The position numbers and the translations under genes are program-made. From Actinomycetes bacterium (GTDB taxonomy: Bacteria > Actinomycetota > Actinomycetes > Nanopelagicales > Nanopelagicaceae): a stretch of 56,768 nt of DNA. The notes under the pieces were generated by a model. It made no database searches. It worked only from the letters and a program-made list of their open reading frames with translations, and was not told the origin of the DNA. The stretch covers positions 1 to 56,768 of the forward strand of contig JAHEXJ010000006.1 of NCBI GenBank assembly GCA_023252155.1, in the 5' to 3' direction. This document shows, one piece after another, positions 10,766-20,672 of this stretch (positions are counted from its first letter, which is position 1; every line of letters begins with the position of its first letter).

Positions 10766-13087
10766 GTGGCTGCAAAGAGTAGAAAAAGCAGAAAAAAATC
10801 CAGCAAGGGCGCGATAGTTGGTCGCGCACTCGGCGGGCTATGGCGCTTTGCAGCAAAGGCCATCGGGAGCACCGTTCGATTCCTTGCACGGGGCGCAAAG
10901 GATTTGGACCCGGTGCATCAAAGAGATGGCATGGCCTTTCTCTTTCTGATTTTTGCACTTATCGCGGCAGCGGGTTCTTGGTTTCATCTCGATAATCTCA
11001 TCGGCAGAGCACTCTATGACTTCTTCTATGGGATGTTCGGAAAGATTGGTTTCTTTACACCCCTAGTTCTGCTCTACTTTGCACTCAGACTTTTCCGGGT
11101 GCCTGAGGAAAAAGCTGCAACGGGGCGGATCACGGTTGGGACTGTCGCGCTGCTTGTAAGTGCGACGGGTTTGGCCCACTTGGTTAATGGATCTGAAGGC
11201 ACCGGGGCAAACGCGATGCATCATGGGGGAGGGTGGATCGGGTACGGCGTATCCCGTCCACTTGTGCTTTTGATGACGCCTGTTCTTGCCTATCCAGTGT
11301 TGATTTGCTTATTTATATTCGGCCTTTTGGTGATCACTGCGACGCCGGTATCGCAGGTCTTCACAAGAATAAAGACTACGGTGGTTTGGGTTTACACGAA
11401 GATCTCAGGCGGTGTCAGAAAGTCGGTAGATGCTTTTGAGATATCCGAATCTCCTCCCTTTGAGACACCACTGGTTGCCCAGTGGCCACAGCATGTCGAA
11501 GAAGAACTCGACGAAGAGAGTTTTGACGAAGAATTTACCGTCCCCATTCCCGTTGATGCGCCAACTTTCAGCGAGCACGCTCGCGCCGAAGGCAAACGTC
11601 CAGTGCAGTTGCTCCTCACAAATGATGCGAAGTACGAACTTCCATCTCCTGATCTACTTCGTGCTGGTCCCCCAGCCAAGGCCAAGAGCAAAGCGAATGA
11701 TGCAGTTGTTGCCTCCCTAACGGAGGTATTTTTGCAATTTGAAATTGATGCAACTGTAACTGGGTTTATGCGTGGGCCAACAGTGACTCGATATGAAGTC
11801 GAACTAGGTAATGCAGTTAAGGTTGAGCGAATTACCGCGCTTGCCAAAAACATCTCATATGCCGTCGCAAGCAGTGAAGTACGCATACTTTCACCGATTC
11901 CGGGCAAGTCAGCCGTCGGAATTGAAATCCCAAATTCGGATCGCGAAATTGTTGCACTTGGCGACGTTCTTCGATCCTCGGTAGCCGGCCAAGATCATCA
12001 TCCGATGCTTGTCGCTCTAGGTAAAGACGTTGAAGGTAATTTCATTTGCGCCAACCTGGCAAAAATGCCGCATCTCTTGGTGGCAGGCGCAACGGGCGCG
12101 GGCAAGTCCTCGATGATCAACGCAATGATTGTCTCAATTCTCATGCGTTCAACACCAGATGATGTCCGTTTAATTCTGATTGATCCAAAGCGCGTCGAAC
12201 TCACTGCATACGACGGGATTCCGCACCTCATTACTCCGATTATTACAAGCCCCAAAAAGGCAGCAGATGCTTTGCAGTGGGTGGTGCGCGAAATGGACCT
12301 TCGCTATGAGGATCTTTCGACTTTCGGATACAGGCATATAGATGATTTCAATAAGGCGGTGCGGTCAGGTAAGACAGTTGCTCCTCCAGGAAGTGATCGG
12401 GTACTCGAGCCGTATCCGTATTTGCTTATCGTCATTGACGAATTAGCAGATCTGATGATGATCGCTGCCAAAGAAGTTGAAGAGTGCGTTGTGCGAATTA
12501 CCCAGTTGGCTCGATCAGCTGGCATTCACCTTGTTTTGGCGACGCAGCGACCAAGCGTTGACGTTGTAACTGGATTGATCAAGGCAAATGTTCCGTCACG
12601 TCTTTCTTTTGCCACAAGCAGTCTTGCCGATAGCCGCGTAATTCTGGATAGCGCTGGAGCTGAAAAACTTATTGGTCAAGGCGATGCACTTTTTATTCCT
12701 ATGGGTGCTTCACGAGCCGTGCGAATTCAAGGGGCATACGTTTCGGAGAGAGAAATAGAAGGTGTAGTAAATTGCGTAAAGGCTCAATTGACTCCGCGAT
12801 ATAGAAGCGACGTCACCGTTTCGCAGGTTCGTCAGGTTGTTAACGAAACCGAAATAGGCGATGACCTTGAGTTGTTAATGCAAGCGGTGCATCTAGTCGT
12901 CACTACTCAATTCGGCTCGACATCCATGTTGCAAAGAAAACTGCGAGTTGGCTTTGCAAAAGCTGGACGGCTGATGGATCTCATGGAATCACGAGGAATC
13001 GTTGGCCCCTCGGAAGGGTCGAAGGCTCGGGTCGTTCTCGTGAAGGTTGAGGATTTGGACGCCGTGCTGGCAACCTTGGAGGACTAA
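10766..13087 (+). CDS. ftsK: DNA translocase FtsK
   Basis: Septum-located DNA pump that clears and decatenates chromosome ends at division. The basic N-terminus (KSRKSRKKSSK) is followed by four hydrophobic segments (about residues 50-200), an acidic linker, the alpha/beta motor with Walker A GATGAGKSS (about 435-445) and Walker B LLIVIDELADLMM, and a C-terminal winged-helix gamma domain (about 710-770) for KOPS recognition. At 773 aa it is a short-linker FtsK. The start is GTG. Confidence 0.96.
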   Translation: MAAKSRKSRKKSSKGAIVGRALGGLWRFAAKAIGSTVRFLARGAKDLDPVHQRDGMAFLFLIFALIAAAGSWFHLDNLIGRALYDFFYGMFGKIGFFTPLVLLYFALRLFRVPEEKAATGRITVGTVALLVSATGLAHLVNGSEGTGANAMHHGGGWIGYGVSRPLVLLMTPVLAYPVLICLFIFGLLVITATPVSQVFTRIKTTVVWVYTKISGGVRKSVDAFEISESPPFETPLVAQWPQHVEEELDEESFDEEFTVPIPVDAPTFSEHARAEGKRPVQLLLTNDAKYELPSPDLLRAGPPAKAKSKANDAVVASLTEVFLQFEIDATVTGFMRGPTVTRYEVELGNAVKVERITALAKNISYAVASSEVRILSPIPGKSAVGIEIPNSDREIVALGDVLRSSVAGQDHHPMLVALGKDVEGNFICANLAKMPHLLVAGATGAGKSSMINAMIVSILMRSTPDDVRLILIDPKRVELTAYDGIPHLITPIITSPKKAADALQWVVREMDLRYEDLSTFGYRHIDDFNKAVRSGKTVAPPGSDRVLEPYPYLLIVIDELADLMMIAAKEVEECVVRITQLARSAGIHLVLATQRPSVDVVTGLIKANVPSRLSFATSSLADSRVILDSAGAEKLIGQGDALFIPMGASRAVRIQGAYVSEREIEGVVNCVKAQLTPRYRSDVTVSQVRQVVNETEIGDDLELLMQAVHLVVTTQFGSTSMLQRKLRVGFAKAGRLMDLMESRGIVGPSEGSKARVVLVKVEDLDAVLATLED

Positions 13088-13197
13088 GTCCAGCGTGTGA
13101 GGTGCTCGTCGCAAATTGGGAGTACCAACTTTTGGCAATAGCGCGTTACCCTTGCCCTCTGGATCACCCATCAGCAAGGTTTAGATTAAGGCCCGAT

Positions 13198-13962
13198 ATG
13201 TCACTCGGCACGTCAATAAAAGAAGCGCGAAAGCGCGTCGGTATGAGCATTGAAAAGCTCGCCGAACGCACGAGTATCCGCACCGCTTTGTTGCGCGATT
13301 TCGAGTTGGATGATTTTTCAAAATGCGGCGGCGACACCTATGCCAAGGGGCATGTTCGCAATATTGCAAATGCATTGAGTGTCGAACCTTCGGTCTTTCT
13401 TGATCTCTACCAAACAGAACAGACCAAGGCCGAGCGGCCCATGTACGACCTACTTCTTGAAAGCAAAGTGGCGCCTCCCGTTAATCAGAAGTCACGCCTT
13501 TCACTTAAGATGCTGTCAACTATTTCCGCAAGTGCTGTGGTGTTAGTTGTAGGTGGACAAATTGCGTACACAAATTTTCAACCGGCTAAAGGAAGCTCAA
13601 CGAAGTCATTAATCCTTTCAACATTGCCAGCAACAACGACCCCTGCACCGACGGCAACACCTACTTCCACAGTTCCTCCAGCTGGTACTGTGGCTACACC
13701 AGTTGCGGGTTCGATCAATGTCTATGTCTCGGCAAATCGAGGCGATTCGTGGCTTTCTGTCTCAAATAGTGCTGGAACCAGTCTCTTTGCGGGGCGCCTG
13801 AGCCAGGGTCAGAGCCAGACATTTTCTGATACCACTTCTCTCACAATTCGCTATGGAAATGCCGGAGCTGTCGATGTGGTCGTGAATGGCACGCCAACTC
13901 CTGTTCCTGGAGCGATGGGCGAGGTGGTTGATCGCACCTACGCTTCGAATTCTGTCAATTAA
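13198..13962 (+). CDS. RodZ-like HTH membrane protein
   Basis: 254 aa protein with an N-terminal helix-turn-helix of the RodZ/HTH_25 type (about residues 3-70, SLGTSIKEARKRVGMS), one membrane segment (about 103-125), a Thr/Pro-rich linker (about 138-165) and a C-terminal beta domain resembling DUF4115. This layout is that of the cell-shape protein RodZ. It sits between ftsK and rimO as in other actinobacteria. The frame is open upstream to 13102, but that extension is not RodZ-like; ATG 13198 is chosen by homology. Confidence 0.85.
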   Translation: MSLGTSIKEARKRVGMSIEKLAERTSIRTALLRDFELDDFSKCGGDTYAKGHVRNIANALSVEPSVFLDLYQTEQTKAERPMYDLLLESKVAPPVNQKSRLSLKMLSTISASAVVLVVGGQIAYTNFQPAKGSSTKSLILSTLPATTTPAPTATPTSTVPPAGTVATPVAGSINVYVSANRGDSWLSVSNSAGTSLFAGRLSQGQSQTFSDTTSLTIRYGNAGAVDVVVNGTPTPVPGAMGEVVDRTYASNSVN

Positions 13963-13967
13963 CTCTG

Positions 13968-13973
13968 TATCAT
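13968..13973 (+). promoter_or_regulatory. Putative leaderless -10 hexamer of rimO
   Basis: TATCAT ends 7 nt before the rimO ATG. A -35-like TTCGAA lies 18 nt upstream (13944-13949). No Shine-Dalgarno sequence is present. Confidence 0.5.
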
Positions 13974-13980
13974 CACTTAA

Positions 13981-15366
13981 ATGAATCGAACAGTTGCGGT
14001 TGTCACTTTGGGATGCGCTCGCAATGAGGTCGATTCAGAGGAATTAGCTGGACGGTTAGCAGCCGATGGTTGGACTCTCGTGGACGAGGTCGAATTTGCT
14101 GAGGTTGCATTGGTAAATACCTGCGGTTTTATTGAATCTGCCAAGAAGGATTCAATTGACGCACTACTTGAGGCAAATTCGCTGAAAGGTCATGGCGTAA
14201 CTCGCGCGGTTGTTGCGGTTGGATGCATGGCTGAACGCTATGGACAAGAACTTGCAAAGGCTCTTCCTGAAGCGGATGCGATCTTGAGCTTCGACGATTA
14301 CAAGGACATCAGCGCCCGCCTCCAATCGATTGTCTCGGGCGAGAAGCACTCTCCTCACGCACCTAAGGATCGAAGGGCACTTTTACCAATGGCGCCGGCT
14401 GATCGGGTCGCCGTTCGTGATGCACAGCTCGGGACCTCTCAGGTCGGTGCTGGTGGGTCGTTGTTCAGGAAGCGTTTGGGAAATGCGCCTTGGGCGCCGC
14501 TGAAGATCGCATCAGGATGTGACCGCAGGTGTTCATTCTGCGCAATTCCTTATTTCCGCGGCTCTTTCCTCTCACGGAGGCCCCTTGAAATCATCGAGGA
14601 GGCCAAGTGGCTGGCCGGGGAAGGGGTCACTGAACTCTTTTTGGTGAGCGAGAACACCACTTCCTATGGGAAGGATTTAGGTGATCTTCGGCTTATGGAG
14701 AAGATTTTGCCAGAACTTGCCGAGATCGATGGGATTACCCGGATACGCCTTTCGTATTTGCAGCCCGCCGAAATGCGTCCATCTCTTCTGCAGGCGATTG
14801 TCGAGCAAGACAAAGTCGTTCCATATTTTGATCTGTCATTCCAACATTCCAGCGGATCGGTTCTTCGAGCGATGCGCCGATTCGGCGATAGCGAGAAGTT
14901 TCTCCATCTTATTGCGCAGATCCGCGCGCTCTCACCGGAAGCCGGTATTCGCTCTAACGTGATCGTCGGTTTCCCGGGGGAAACCGAAGAGGATTACCAA
15001 GAGTTGGTTGGTTTCGTATCTCAAGCCGAATTGGATGCGATCGGGGTTTTTGGATATTCAGATGAAGACAACACCGAGGCATTGATACTTCCTAACAAGG
15101 TTGACCCCGATCTCATCCGCCATCGAGTCGATGAACTTTCGACCTTAGTCGATGAACTTGTGACAGAGCGTGCGGCGTCGAGAATAGGCGAGAAGGTCTC
15201 CGTTCTGATTGAAGATGCAGAATTGCAAGAGGGCCGCGCTGCACACCAGGGGCCCGAAGTGGATGGAACGACATCATTTGTGGATACACAATACTCAGTG
15301 GGGGATTACGTCGAAGGTATTGTGATTGATTCGCTAGGTGCCGACTTGATTGCGAAACCTGCATGA
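13981..15366 (+). CDS. rimO: Ribosomal protein S12 methylthiotransferase RimO
   Basis: Radical-SAM enzyme that adds a methylthio group to an aspartate of ribosomal protein S12. The N-terminal UPF0004 domain ([19 protein letters not shown]) carries the first cluster cysteines. The radical-SAM motif CDRRCSFC is near residue 180 and a TRAM domain ends the protein. [10 protein letters not shown] and the residues after the SAM motif (AIPYFRG) point to RimO rather than MiaB; a separate MiaB is at 29.7 kb. 461 aa. Confidence 0.94.
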   Translation: MNRTVAVVTLGCARNEVDSEELAGRLAADGWTLVDEVEFAEVALVNTCGFIESAKKDSIDALLEANSLKGHGVTRAVVAVGCMAERYGQELAKALPEADAILSFDDYKDISARLQSIVSGEKHSPHAPKDRRALLPMAPADRVAVRDAQLGTSQVGAGGSLFRKRLGNAPWAPLKIASGCDRRCSFCAIPYFRGSFLSRRPLEIIEEAKWLAGEGVTELFLVSENTTSYGKDLGDLRLMEKILPELAEIDGITRIRLSYLQPAEMRPSLLQAIVEQDKVVPYFDLSFQHSSGSVLRAMRRFGDSEKFLHLIAQIRALSPEAGIRSNVIVGFPGETEEDYQELVGFVSQAELDAIGVFGYSDEDNTEALILPNKVDPDLIRHRVDELSTLVDELVTERAASRIGEKVSVLIEDAELQEGRAAHQGPEVDGTTSFVDTQYSVGDYVEGIVIDSLGADLIAKPA

Positions 15367-15905
15367 TCCGTCGATCTGAGATGAATCTCCCCAATTCAAT
15401 AACTATTTCTAGAATTCTCGCTCTTCCATTTTGCGTGTATGCATTGTTTAAAAATGGCGGCACCGATCCAACGTGGCGAACCATTTCCTTCTTGCTCTTT
15501 TTCATAGTGGGTGCCACGGATTTCTTGGACGGAAAGTTGGCGAGAGCTCGCAATTCGGTTACAGAATTTGGCAAACTGCTTGACCCTATTGCCGACAAGG
15601 CACTGATAGGTACAGTGCTTATCAGTCTTTCAATTCTCAATTTTCTACCATGGTGGGTCACCATCGTGATTCTGACCCGCGAAATTGGAATCACAATCTT
15701 TCGTTTTGCCGTAATAAAAGAGGGCATAATCCCGGCAAATAGAGGTGGCAAGGTCAAGACGATCGTTCAGAACTTTGCTGCCGGCTTCTACATACTTCCC
15801 TTGCATCCATCATTGAATTGGTTCCGCGAACTTTTCATGGGTGCTGCACTAGTTTTAACGGTTGTCACTGGAATTTGGTACCTAGTTGAGGCCCGAAAAG
15901 GGTAA
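15363..15905 (+). CDS. pgsA: CDP-diacylglycerol--glycerol-3-phosphate 3-phosphatidyltransferase
   Basis: Membrane enzyme of the CDP-alcohol phosphatidyltransferase family, probably making phosphatidylglycerol phosphate. The signature [23 protein letters not shown] matches DGxxARxx...Gxx(x)D with its metal-binding aspartates (about residues 56-80), and four hydrophobic segments are visible. The ATG overlaps the rimO stop (ATGA); an in-frame ATG at 15381 (MNLPNSIT) is the alternative start and fits family N-termini as well. The rimO-pgsA-cinA-clgR order supports the call. Confidence 0.93.
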   Translation: MIRRSEMNLPNSITISRILALPFCVYALFKNGGTDPTWRTISFLLFFIVGATDFLDGKLARARNSVTEFGKLLDPIADKALIGTVLISLSILNFLPWWVTIVILTREIGITIFRFAVIKEGIIPANRGGKVKTIVQNFAAGFYILPLHPSLNWFRELFMGAALVLTVVTGIWYLVEARKG

Positions 15906-15908
15906 ATT
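15903..15908 (+). promoter_or_regulatory. Putative leaderless -10 hexamer of cinA
   Basis: TAAATT at the pgsA stop codon, 6 nt before the cinA ATG; no Shine-Dalgarno sequence. Confidence 0.45.
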
Positions 15909-15914
15909 CGGCTC

Positions 15915-16385
15915 ATGCAAAAAGTCTTGGTGCGCGCGATCATTGACGAGCTTCGCAGTCGTGGAGAGAGTCTTTCTGTTGCGGAGTCGCTTACGGGCGG
16001 TGGGCTAGGTGCGGCAATTACTTCGATTCCCGGTTCTTCGGACATTTTTCTGGGAGGTGTGATTGCCTACCAAACGGCCGTGAAACAAGAGATTCTGATG
16101 GTCTCCACTTCCCTTATTGATGAATTCGGTGTTGTGAGCGAAGAAGTCGCAGTAGCGATGGCCGAGGGATCGCGCGAACTTTTCAAATCGACATGGGCGA
16201 TTGCCACCACTGGCGTAGCCGGTCCGGGGCCATCAGATGGCGTGGAAGCGGGGACCGTATGGATCGCAATTCGCGGTCCAATCAACCAGAGCACCGCGTT
16301 GGCCATCCAAGGCGAGCGTGAAGAGGTGCGAAACGCCTGCTTATCCAGCGCGATTACAGCTTTTGCGCGTATCCTTGCATCCTGA
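15915..16385 (+). CDS. cinA: CinA C-terminal domain protein (nicotinamide-nucleotide amidase)
   Basis: 156 aa protein consisting only of the CinA C-terminal/PncC domain, which deamidates nicotinamide mononucleotide in NAD recycling. [22 protein letters not shown] near residue 20 and [12 protein letters not shown] near residue 95 are the family signatures. The N-terminal MoCF-like domain of full-length CinA is absent, as usual for actinobacterial copies beside clgR. Confidence 0.93.
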   Translation: MQKVLVRAIIDELRSRGESLSVAESLTGGGLGAAITSIPGSSDIFLGGVIAYQTAVKQEILMVSTSLIDEFGVVSEEVAVAMAEGSRELFKSTWAIATTGVAGPGPSDGVEAGTVWIAIRGPINQSTALAIQGEREEVRNACLSSAITAFARILAS

Positions 16386-16410
16386 CGAGATGAACGTGAG
16401 GAGGGAAAAA

Positions 16411-16677
16411 ATGGTTCTATTGCGCGAGCACATTGGACAATCCCTGCGCTCTGCCCGCACGAGCCAGAACCGCACCCTTCGTGACGTGGCACGCGAGGCG
16501 AGAGTCTCTCTCGGATATCTCTCTGAAGTTGAGAGGGGTCAGAAGGAAGCTTCATCCGAATTGCTCAATTCCATCTGTCAGGCTCTAGGTCTTTCACTTT
16601 CATTCGTCATTTCGGATGTCGCTCGCGAGATTACTTCTCGTGAGGCCGTCAAACTCGTGGTCGTCGACGCTGCATAA
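16411..16677 (+). CDS. clgR: ClgR-type HTH regulator
   Basis: 88 aa XRE-family DNA-binding protein matching ClgR, the actinobacterial activator of clp protease and other stress genes. The conserved stretch [20 protein letters not shown] is nearly the family consensus. ATG 16411 is chosen because the protein then starts MVLLREHIG like known ClgR proteins and GAGGAGGG lies 5 nt upstream; the frame is open further upstream within cinA. ClgR is normally a Clp substrate itself, but its C-terminus here (VVVDAA) ends in Ala-Ala, consistent with that. Confidence 0.92.
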   Translation: MVLLREHIGQSLRSARTSQNRTLRDVAREARVSLGYLSEVERGQKEASSELLNSICQALGLSLSFVISDVAREITSREAVKLVVVDAA

Positions 16678-16683
16678 AGTAGC

Positions 16684-17229
16684 GTGACATTGACCCTGCA
16701 CATTCTTGACTCAGATGAGCCGTACAAGCGTCAGATGACTTCATATCGACGTACTCGAAGTGCAATTCTTGAAGGCGCAAAGTCGCTGATTGCCTCAGTT
16801 GGTTTGCAACGTATGAACATGATCGAAATTGCGGATACATCAGAGGTCTCTCGCGCCACCTTGTACAACCACTTTCGCGACAAAGGGAGCGTTCTACGCG
16901 CCTTACTTGAGAGCGAGGTCGAGCGGGTTTTCCAACTTGTCGATAGTGATATCGCTCCTGCTGAGGCGCTCGCGGAGTTATCTCTTGCCATTTCCTCTGA
17001 TGCTGCGTTGAAGACTATGCGTGTGGTCGATTCTGGTTTGGTAACTCAGATGCTTGCTCAAACCGATGATGCGCTCTGGGTACAGATTGATCTTGGGCTA
17101 AATCGATTGTTGGGCAATGGAGTTCGATCTGGAATCGCCCGACTCTGGTTGCTTGGCCAAGTCCTACAACCGTTAACTCCCGAACAGAGTCGAGAACAGG
17201 CGAGGGCAATCGCATCAATGGCTCACTAG
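16684..17229 (+). CDS. TetR family transcriptional regulator
   Basis: 181 aa regulator with an N-terminal TetR helix-turn-helix (about residues 20-65: RSAILEGAKSLIASVG... VSRATLYNHFRDKGSVLRA) and a variable ligand domain. The GTG at 16684 is 4 nt after the clgR stop, suggesting cotranscription; ATG 16735 is a possible later start. It is convergent with the TPR gene. Its ligand and targets cannot be read from the sequence. Confidence 0.88.
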   Translation: MTLTLHILDSDEPYKRQMTSYRRTRSAILEGAKSLIASVGLQRMNMIEIADTSEVSRATLYNHFRDKGSVLRALLESEVERVFQLVDSDIAPAEALAELSLAISSDAALKTMRVVDSGLVTQMLAQTDDALWVQIDLGLNRLLGNGVRSGIARLWLLGQVLQPLTPEQSREQARAIASMAH

Positions 17230-17233
17230 AAGT

Positions 17234-18358
17234 TCAACCTACGAAACTGTCCTGCTCTTCCCGCAACAGACCCGACATTTGGATTGCCTTTTCGTATGCG
17301 TAAACCCCCCGATCGGTAAGACCGACCTCGACATATACACGCGCTATGTCACCCCACTGCATGGCGAGTTCTCGTGAGGGCTCCTCTCGCTCCATCTGGT
17401 CGGTGGCTCGAACTAATTCGATCTTGGAGTCTTCGTAATTGCCCATTCGAGCAAGAACTTTGGCAACTTGAACAAGCAATGAAACTTTGGGACCGGGAAT
17501 CTCCACCGACATCTCTGACAGGCCCTTCCTGGCATAGGAGAGAGCAATCGGAAAGTTTTCTCTCCTAAGTGCGACCTCAGAGAGAATTTCGCAAGCGTAT
17601 GCAGCGCCGGAATTGAAGTTTTGGGTTACGGCATCCAAGTACTCGGCCTGCGCCAGTTTCTCAACAAAATCCAAATCCGTGTTCGGCAGTTGCAGCAAAA
17701 TGTTGGCTGCATTGTGATTTATAGCCGGAATTGCGGTGCGAAGTCCAGCGATTTCGGCCCACTTTTTTGCCTCCCTCGCATGTCGAAGCGCCGTTGTGAG
17801 ATCGCCGCGATTATTCAACACGGTTGATGATTGCCAGAGGGATTGAGCCAGCGCTTTAGGAGATGAACTCTTTTCAGCAAGTTCAAGCGCCCGGAGAACG
17901 AGTTCCTCAGCCCTAGAACTATCACCACGGTTCAGGTGACACCCAGATGTTTGACTCAGCAATTCAACGGTATCGGTTCTACTCCAATTTGAAGAATAAC
18001 TTCGCAACAATTCTTCTCCTTTTGCTGCGCCCATACCCAAATTACCCGATCGGGAGCAAACCCATACAATCTCGTTTCCGACGCGAGCCTGGAGATCCAC
18101 GTTGTTATGTGGAACTCTCCGAAAGAGCGAATCCAATTCATCAAACACTCCAGCAAATTGACCTTGGCGAGATTTGGTTTGGATCAAAACCAATTCTGCG
18201 GTGAGACGAGAATTCCTCGGGAGCCGCCTTGAGCCCAAGACCTTGCGGGCATACTCCGACGCCAGATCGAAATTCCCATCCTTCAGGGCCACACTTGCTT
18301 GATTCAAGGCGAGGGCGGTTTCGTGTCCCTCACCGACGAACCTATCTTTCCAAGTCAT
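17234..18358 (-). CDS. TPR-repeat protein, function unknown
   Basis: 374 aa soluble protein built of degenerate tetratricopeptide-like helical hairpins through its length, for example ALKDGNFDLASEYARKVL, NRGDSSRAEELVLRALELA and RENFPIALSYARKGL. No DNA-binding, kinase or catalytic domain and no signal peptide is visible. It resembles the TPR half of actinobacterial HTH-TPR regulators but lacks the HTH. It lies downstream of the GH31 gene on the same strand yet has its own -10-like element, so it may not belong to the sugar operon. Confidence 0.8.
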   Translation of the reverse strand: MTWKDRFVGEGHETALALNQASVALKDGNFDLASEYARKVLGSRRLPRNSRLTAELVLIQTKSRQGQFAGVFDELDSLFRRVPHNNVDLQARVGNEIVWVCSRSGNLGMGAAKGEELLRSYSSNWSRTDTVELLSQTSGCHLNRGDSSRAEELVLRALELAEKSSSPKALAQSLWQSSTVLNNRGDLTTALRHAREAKKWAEIAGLRTAIPAINHNAANILLQLPNTDLDFVEKLAQAEYLDAVTQNFNSGAAYACEILSEVALRRENFPIALSYARKGLSEMSVEIPGPKVSLLVQVAKVLARMGNYEDSKIELVRATDQMEREEPSRELAMQWGDIARVYVEVGLTDRGVYAYEKAIQMSGLLREEQDSFVG

Positions 18359-18364
18359 TCATCA

Positions 18365-18370
18365 ATGCTA
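18365..18370 (-). promoter_or_regulatory. Putative leaderless -10 hexamer of the TPR gene
   Basis: On the minus strand TAGCAT ends 6 nt before the ATG at 18358; no Shine-Dalgarno sequence. This argues for transcription separate from the upstream glycosidase operon. Confidence 0.4.
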
Positions 18371-18423
18371 CCCATCACCGTGAACCCGAGGAACATTTTC
18401 TAAAGGAGAAGGTGAACCGGATT

Positions 18424-20658
18424 TCAGATTTGGAATTGGGAAAGGACTGATTTCGGTGAATCGGCGCGAATATATACGGGGATTTGATCAATGGGCGTGG
18501 CCACTTCGATCCACTCTCCGCCTTGTCTCAGATTGTGGTCCCAAAAGTCTATCCAGACACCATCTGGTAAATACACACGTTGTGTCGTAACATCCGCCTC
18601 GATTACGGGACAGACCAACAAATATCGGCCCAGCATGTATTGATGTGGAGCGTTCCAAATTCCTGGATCGTCTGCGTAATCGAAGAACAATCCGGCCATC
18701 AAGGGCCTGCCCGACGAAATCGCTTCTACTCCTTCGCCTTCAAGGTAGGGGATTAGCATCTTTCGTATCTCTACGAATTTTCGAAATATTGGAAGAACTC
18801 GATTATCACCTGTTTGCTCTGCAATGTTCCATGGAGAACGATCGTTCGAGGGGACGACGTGGTGATTGAATTCAGAGTGGAATTGCATGATGGGGCAGAA
18901 CGTGGCCATCGCAGTGCCGCGTAGATAGAGCTCACTCGTTGGCAACTCACCACTGAATCCGCCGATATCCCAACCCCAGAAAAATAGTCCACTTGCCGAA
19001 GCGGTAATTCCGGCGCGCAACGTCGCCCTGAGCGCTTCCCACGTCGAGTCTTCGTCTCCGGCCCAAAAGGTGGGGTAAGAACTGCTGCCCGCAAAACCCG
19101 AGCGAGAAAAAGTGATCCCTTCTTTGTTTGATGACGCGAAGAGTTCGTGGAATGTCTGTGAGTAAGCGACGGGGAACGAGTTGTTCTTCTCCAGCCCGCA
19201 GCGCCCGTCTAAGTAGTGCAGATCTGATCCCCAAGCATGTTCACCTCCATCGGTTTTGAAGCCGTCCACGCCCATGTCATCCACGAGATAACGGTGCAGA
19301 TCACTCCACCACTGGCGTACGTTTTCGTCGGTGAGATCGGGCAATAATGCGTCACGAAACCACGGGACTCTCACTCGGTATGGATTGCCTTCGGCATCTT
19401 TGATGACAAGGTTTTTGTTGATGGCGTAATTCCACATTGCGTTGACTTGGGAACCTGGAGACCCCTCTTCTTTGATCACCGGTATCTGCCACAGCAAAAC
19501 CTTGATATCCCTATTGTGGAGGTCATCGATCATTTTTTGCGGATTGGGCCATGCGCCGTCTTTGGAGTATGTAATGTCGGATGCTCGTAGCCCTTTAGAG
19601 CCGTCGGTGGGTATGTATTTCCCGTCCCTAAAGACAGTGAATGTGGACTCGTCCGACCAGGCTTCAATTACGATGGCGCCGAGTTCGATGTCGTTATCAA
19701 GGCTCGCTTGAATTTCGGCTTCGACGCGTTCCTGGGTGTTCCATTCATTACTGCTGCCCCAAAGGGTGTATATCCACGATGGCGGCGCTTTCGGCAATTC
19801 AAATTCGCTCATGTAAGCATGCAGCATTTGGGTGGCTGAGCCTTCATAAGTTTTGATTTCCAAGTTTTGCTGATCAACGGACATGTCGACTTCAATTCTC
19901 AGACGGTCGGATTCCGTAGCACCGACGTCGTATCGACTCGGATTGGCCGTTTTCAAGTAGAAGCCATAATCACTTCCAACAATCATTCCAAACGGGGCCG
20001 GCAGATAAGTTCTATGGCCTTGACCTTTGTATTCCTCGTAAACGAGCGCATCCACGAATTCCCCACGTTGGTCGATCGCGTGGAAGCGTTCACCGAAGCC
20101 AATTACGTGGTCATTAGCGGTAAGGGGGAGAGCGAAGCGAACTCGAAAGACTTGGCCACTGGAATCCTTGAGTATTTCTTTGTCGGTGACGATGACCTCT
20201 TTGGGAAGGGTCCCGATTTGTTGGAGGTAGCCGTCCGTATCTGATTGCCACACCAGCGCACACAAAGAAAATGGATCTGTATGTTCTCCAGTGTCACTCT
20301 CCAACCAGTAAATGATCTCTTCAAAATCTTCGAGGAATGGCAGAGCGACTTCCCATTCCTTTTCGTCGATATTTTGCGTGGAAGAATGTGAAATCTCTGA
20401 TAGGTGAGTTTCTTTTCGGATGTATTTTGCAGTTTGCCCATACGGTCCATGTTCTTCAGGTGCCGGAGCTCCTAAGTAATGAAGTGGATGTATGTGGGTT
20501 ACTGACCCCCTTCGCAAGTGCAAGAAGACACCCTCAGTTTGGAGGTCGGTTCTTGCACGCACTTTCCAGGACTCGCCAGCAATTGGATGAGTTGGTATGC
20601 GTTGATCAGGCTCGTACCTATAAGGATGGCCGATGCCAAGTGGAGTGTGGCTAAGCAA
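18424..20658 (-). CDS. GH31 family alpha-glycosidase
   Basis: 744 aa GH31 enzyme: N-terminal beta-sandwich (galactose-mutarotase-like), then the catalytic barrel. The nucleophile is in GVDGFKTDGGEHAWG (about residue 430) and the acid/base in FWAGDEDSTW (about 500). No signal peptide, so cytoplasmic. Family members cleave or transfer alpha-1,6, alpha-1,3, alpha-1,4-glucosyl or alpha-xylosyl residues; next to GH66 and GH15 an isomalto- or nigero-oligosaccharide role is most likely (inference). The start is TTG 14 nt after the GH66 stop without a clear ribosome-binding site. Last glycosidase of the operon. Confidence 0.9.
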   Translation of the reverse strand: MLSHTPLGIGHPYRYEPDQRIPTHPIAGESWKVRARTDLQTEGVFLHLRRGSVTHIHPLHYLGAPAPEEHGPYGQTAKYIRKETHLSEISHSSTQNIDEKEWEVALPFLEDFEEIIYWLESDTGEHTDPFSLCALVWQSDTDGYLQQIGTLPKEVIVTDKEILKDSSGQVFRVRFALPLTANDHVIGFGERFHAIDQRGEFVDALVYEEYKGQGHRTYLPAPFGMIVGSDYGFYLKTANPSRYDVGATESDRLRIEVDMSVDQQNLEIKTYEGSATQMLHAYMSEFELPKAPPSWIYTLWGSSNEWNTQERVEAEIQASLDNDIELGAIVIEAWSDESTFTVFRDGKYIPTDGSKGLRASDITYSKDGAWPNPQKMIDDLHNRDIKVLLWQIPVIKEEGSPGSQVNAMWNYAINKNLVIKDAEGNPYRVRVPWFRDALLPDLTDENVRQWWSDLHRYLVDDMGVDGFKTDGGEHAWGSDLHYLDGRCGLEKNNSFPVAYSQTFHELFASSNKEGITFSRSGFAGSSSYPTFWAGDEDSTWEALRATLRAGITASASGLFFWGWDIGGFSGELPTSELYLRGTAMATFCPIMQFHSEFNHHVVPSNDRSPWNIAEQTGDNRVLPIFRKFVEIRKMLIPYLEGEGVEAISSGRPLMAGLFFDYADDPGIWNAPHQYMLGRYLLVCPVIEADVTTQRVYLPDGVWIDFWDHNLRQGGEWIEVATPIDQIPVYIRADSPKSVLSQFQI

Positions 20659-20672
20659 TGATCTGGCTAATC

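Noticed and set aside
13102-13197. N-terminal extension of the RodZ-like protein
   Set aside because: The extra 32 residues are not RodZ-like; homology begins at ATG 13198.
16237-16410. Extension of clgR into the cinA gene
   Set aside because: Overlaps cinA in another frame; ClgR family start and ribosome-binding site point to 16411.
18381-18417. Two GTGAACC repeats between the GH31 and TPR genes
   Set aside because: Seven-base direct repeats about 30 nt apart are expected by chance and show no further structure.
18424-20658. GH31 as sulfoquinovosidase (YihQ-like) or specific alpha-xylosidase
   Set aside because: The sulfoquinovose-binding motifs were not seen, no xyloglucan genes are nearby, and the neighbours favour alpha-glucans.
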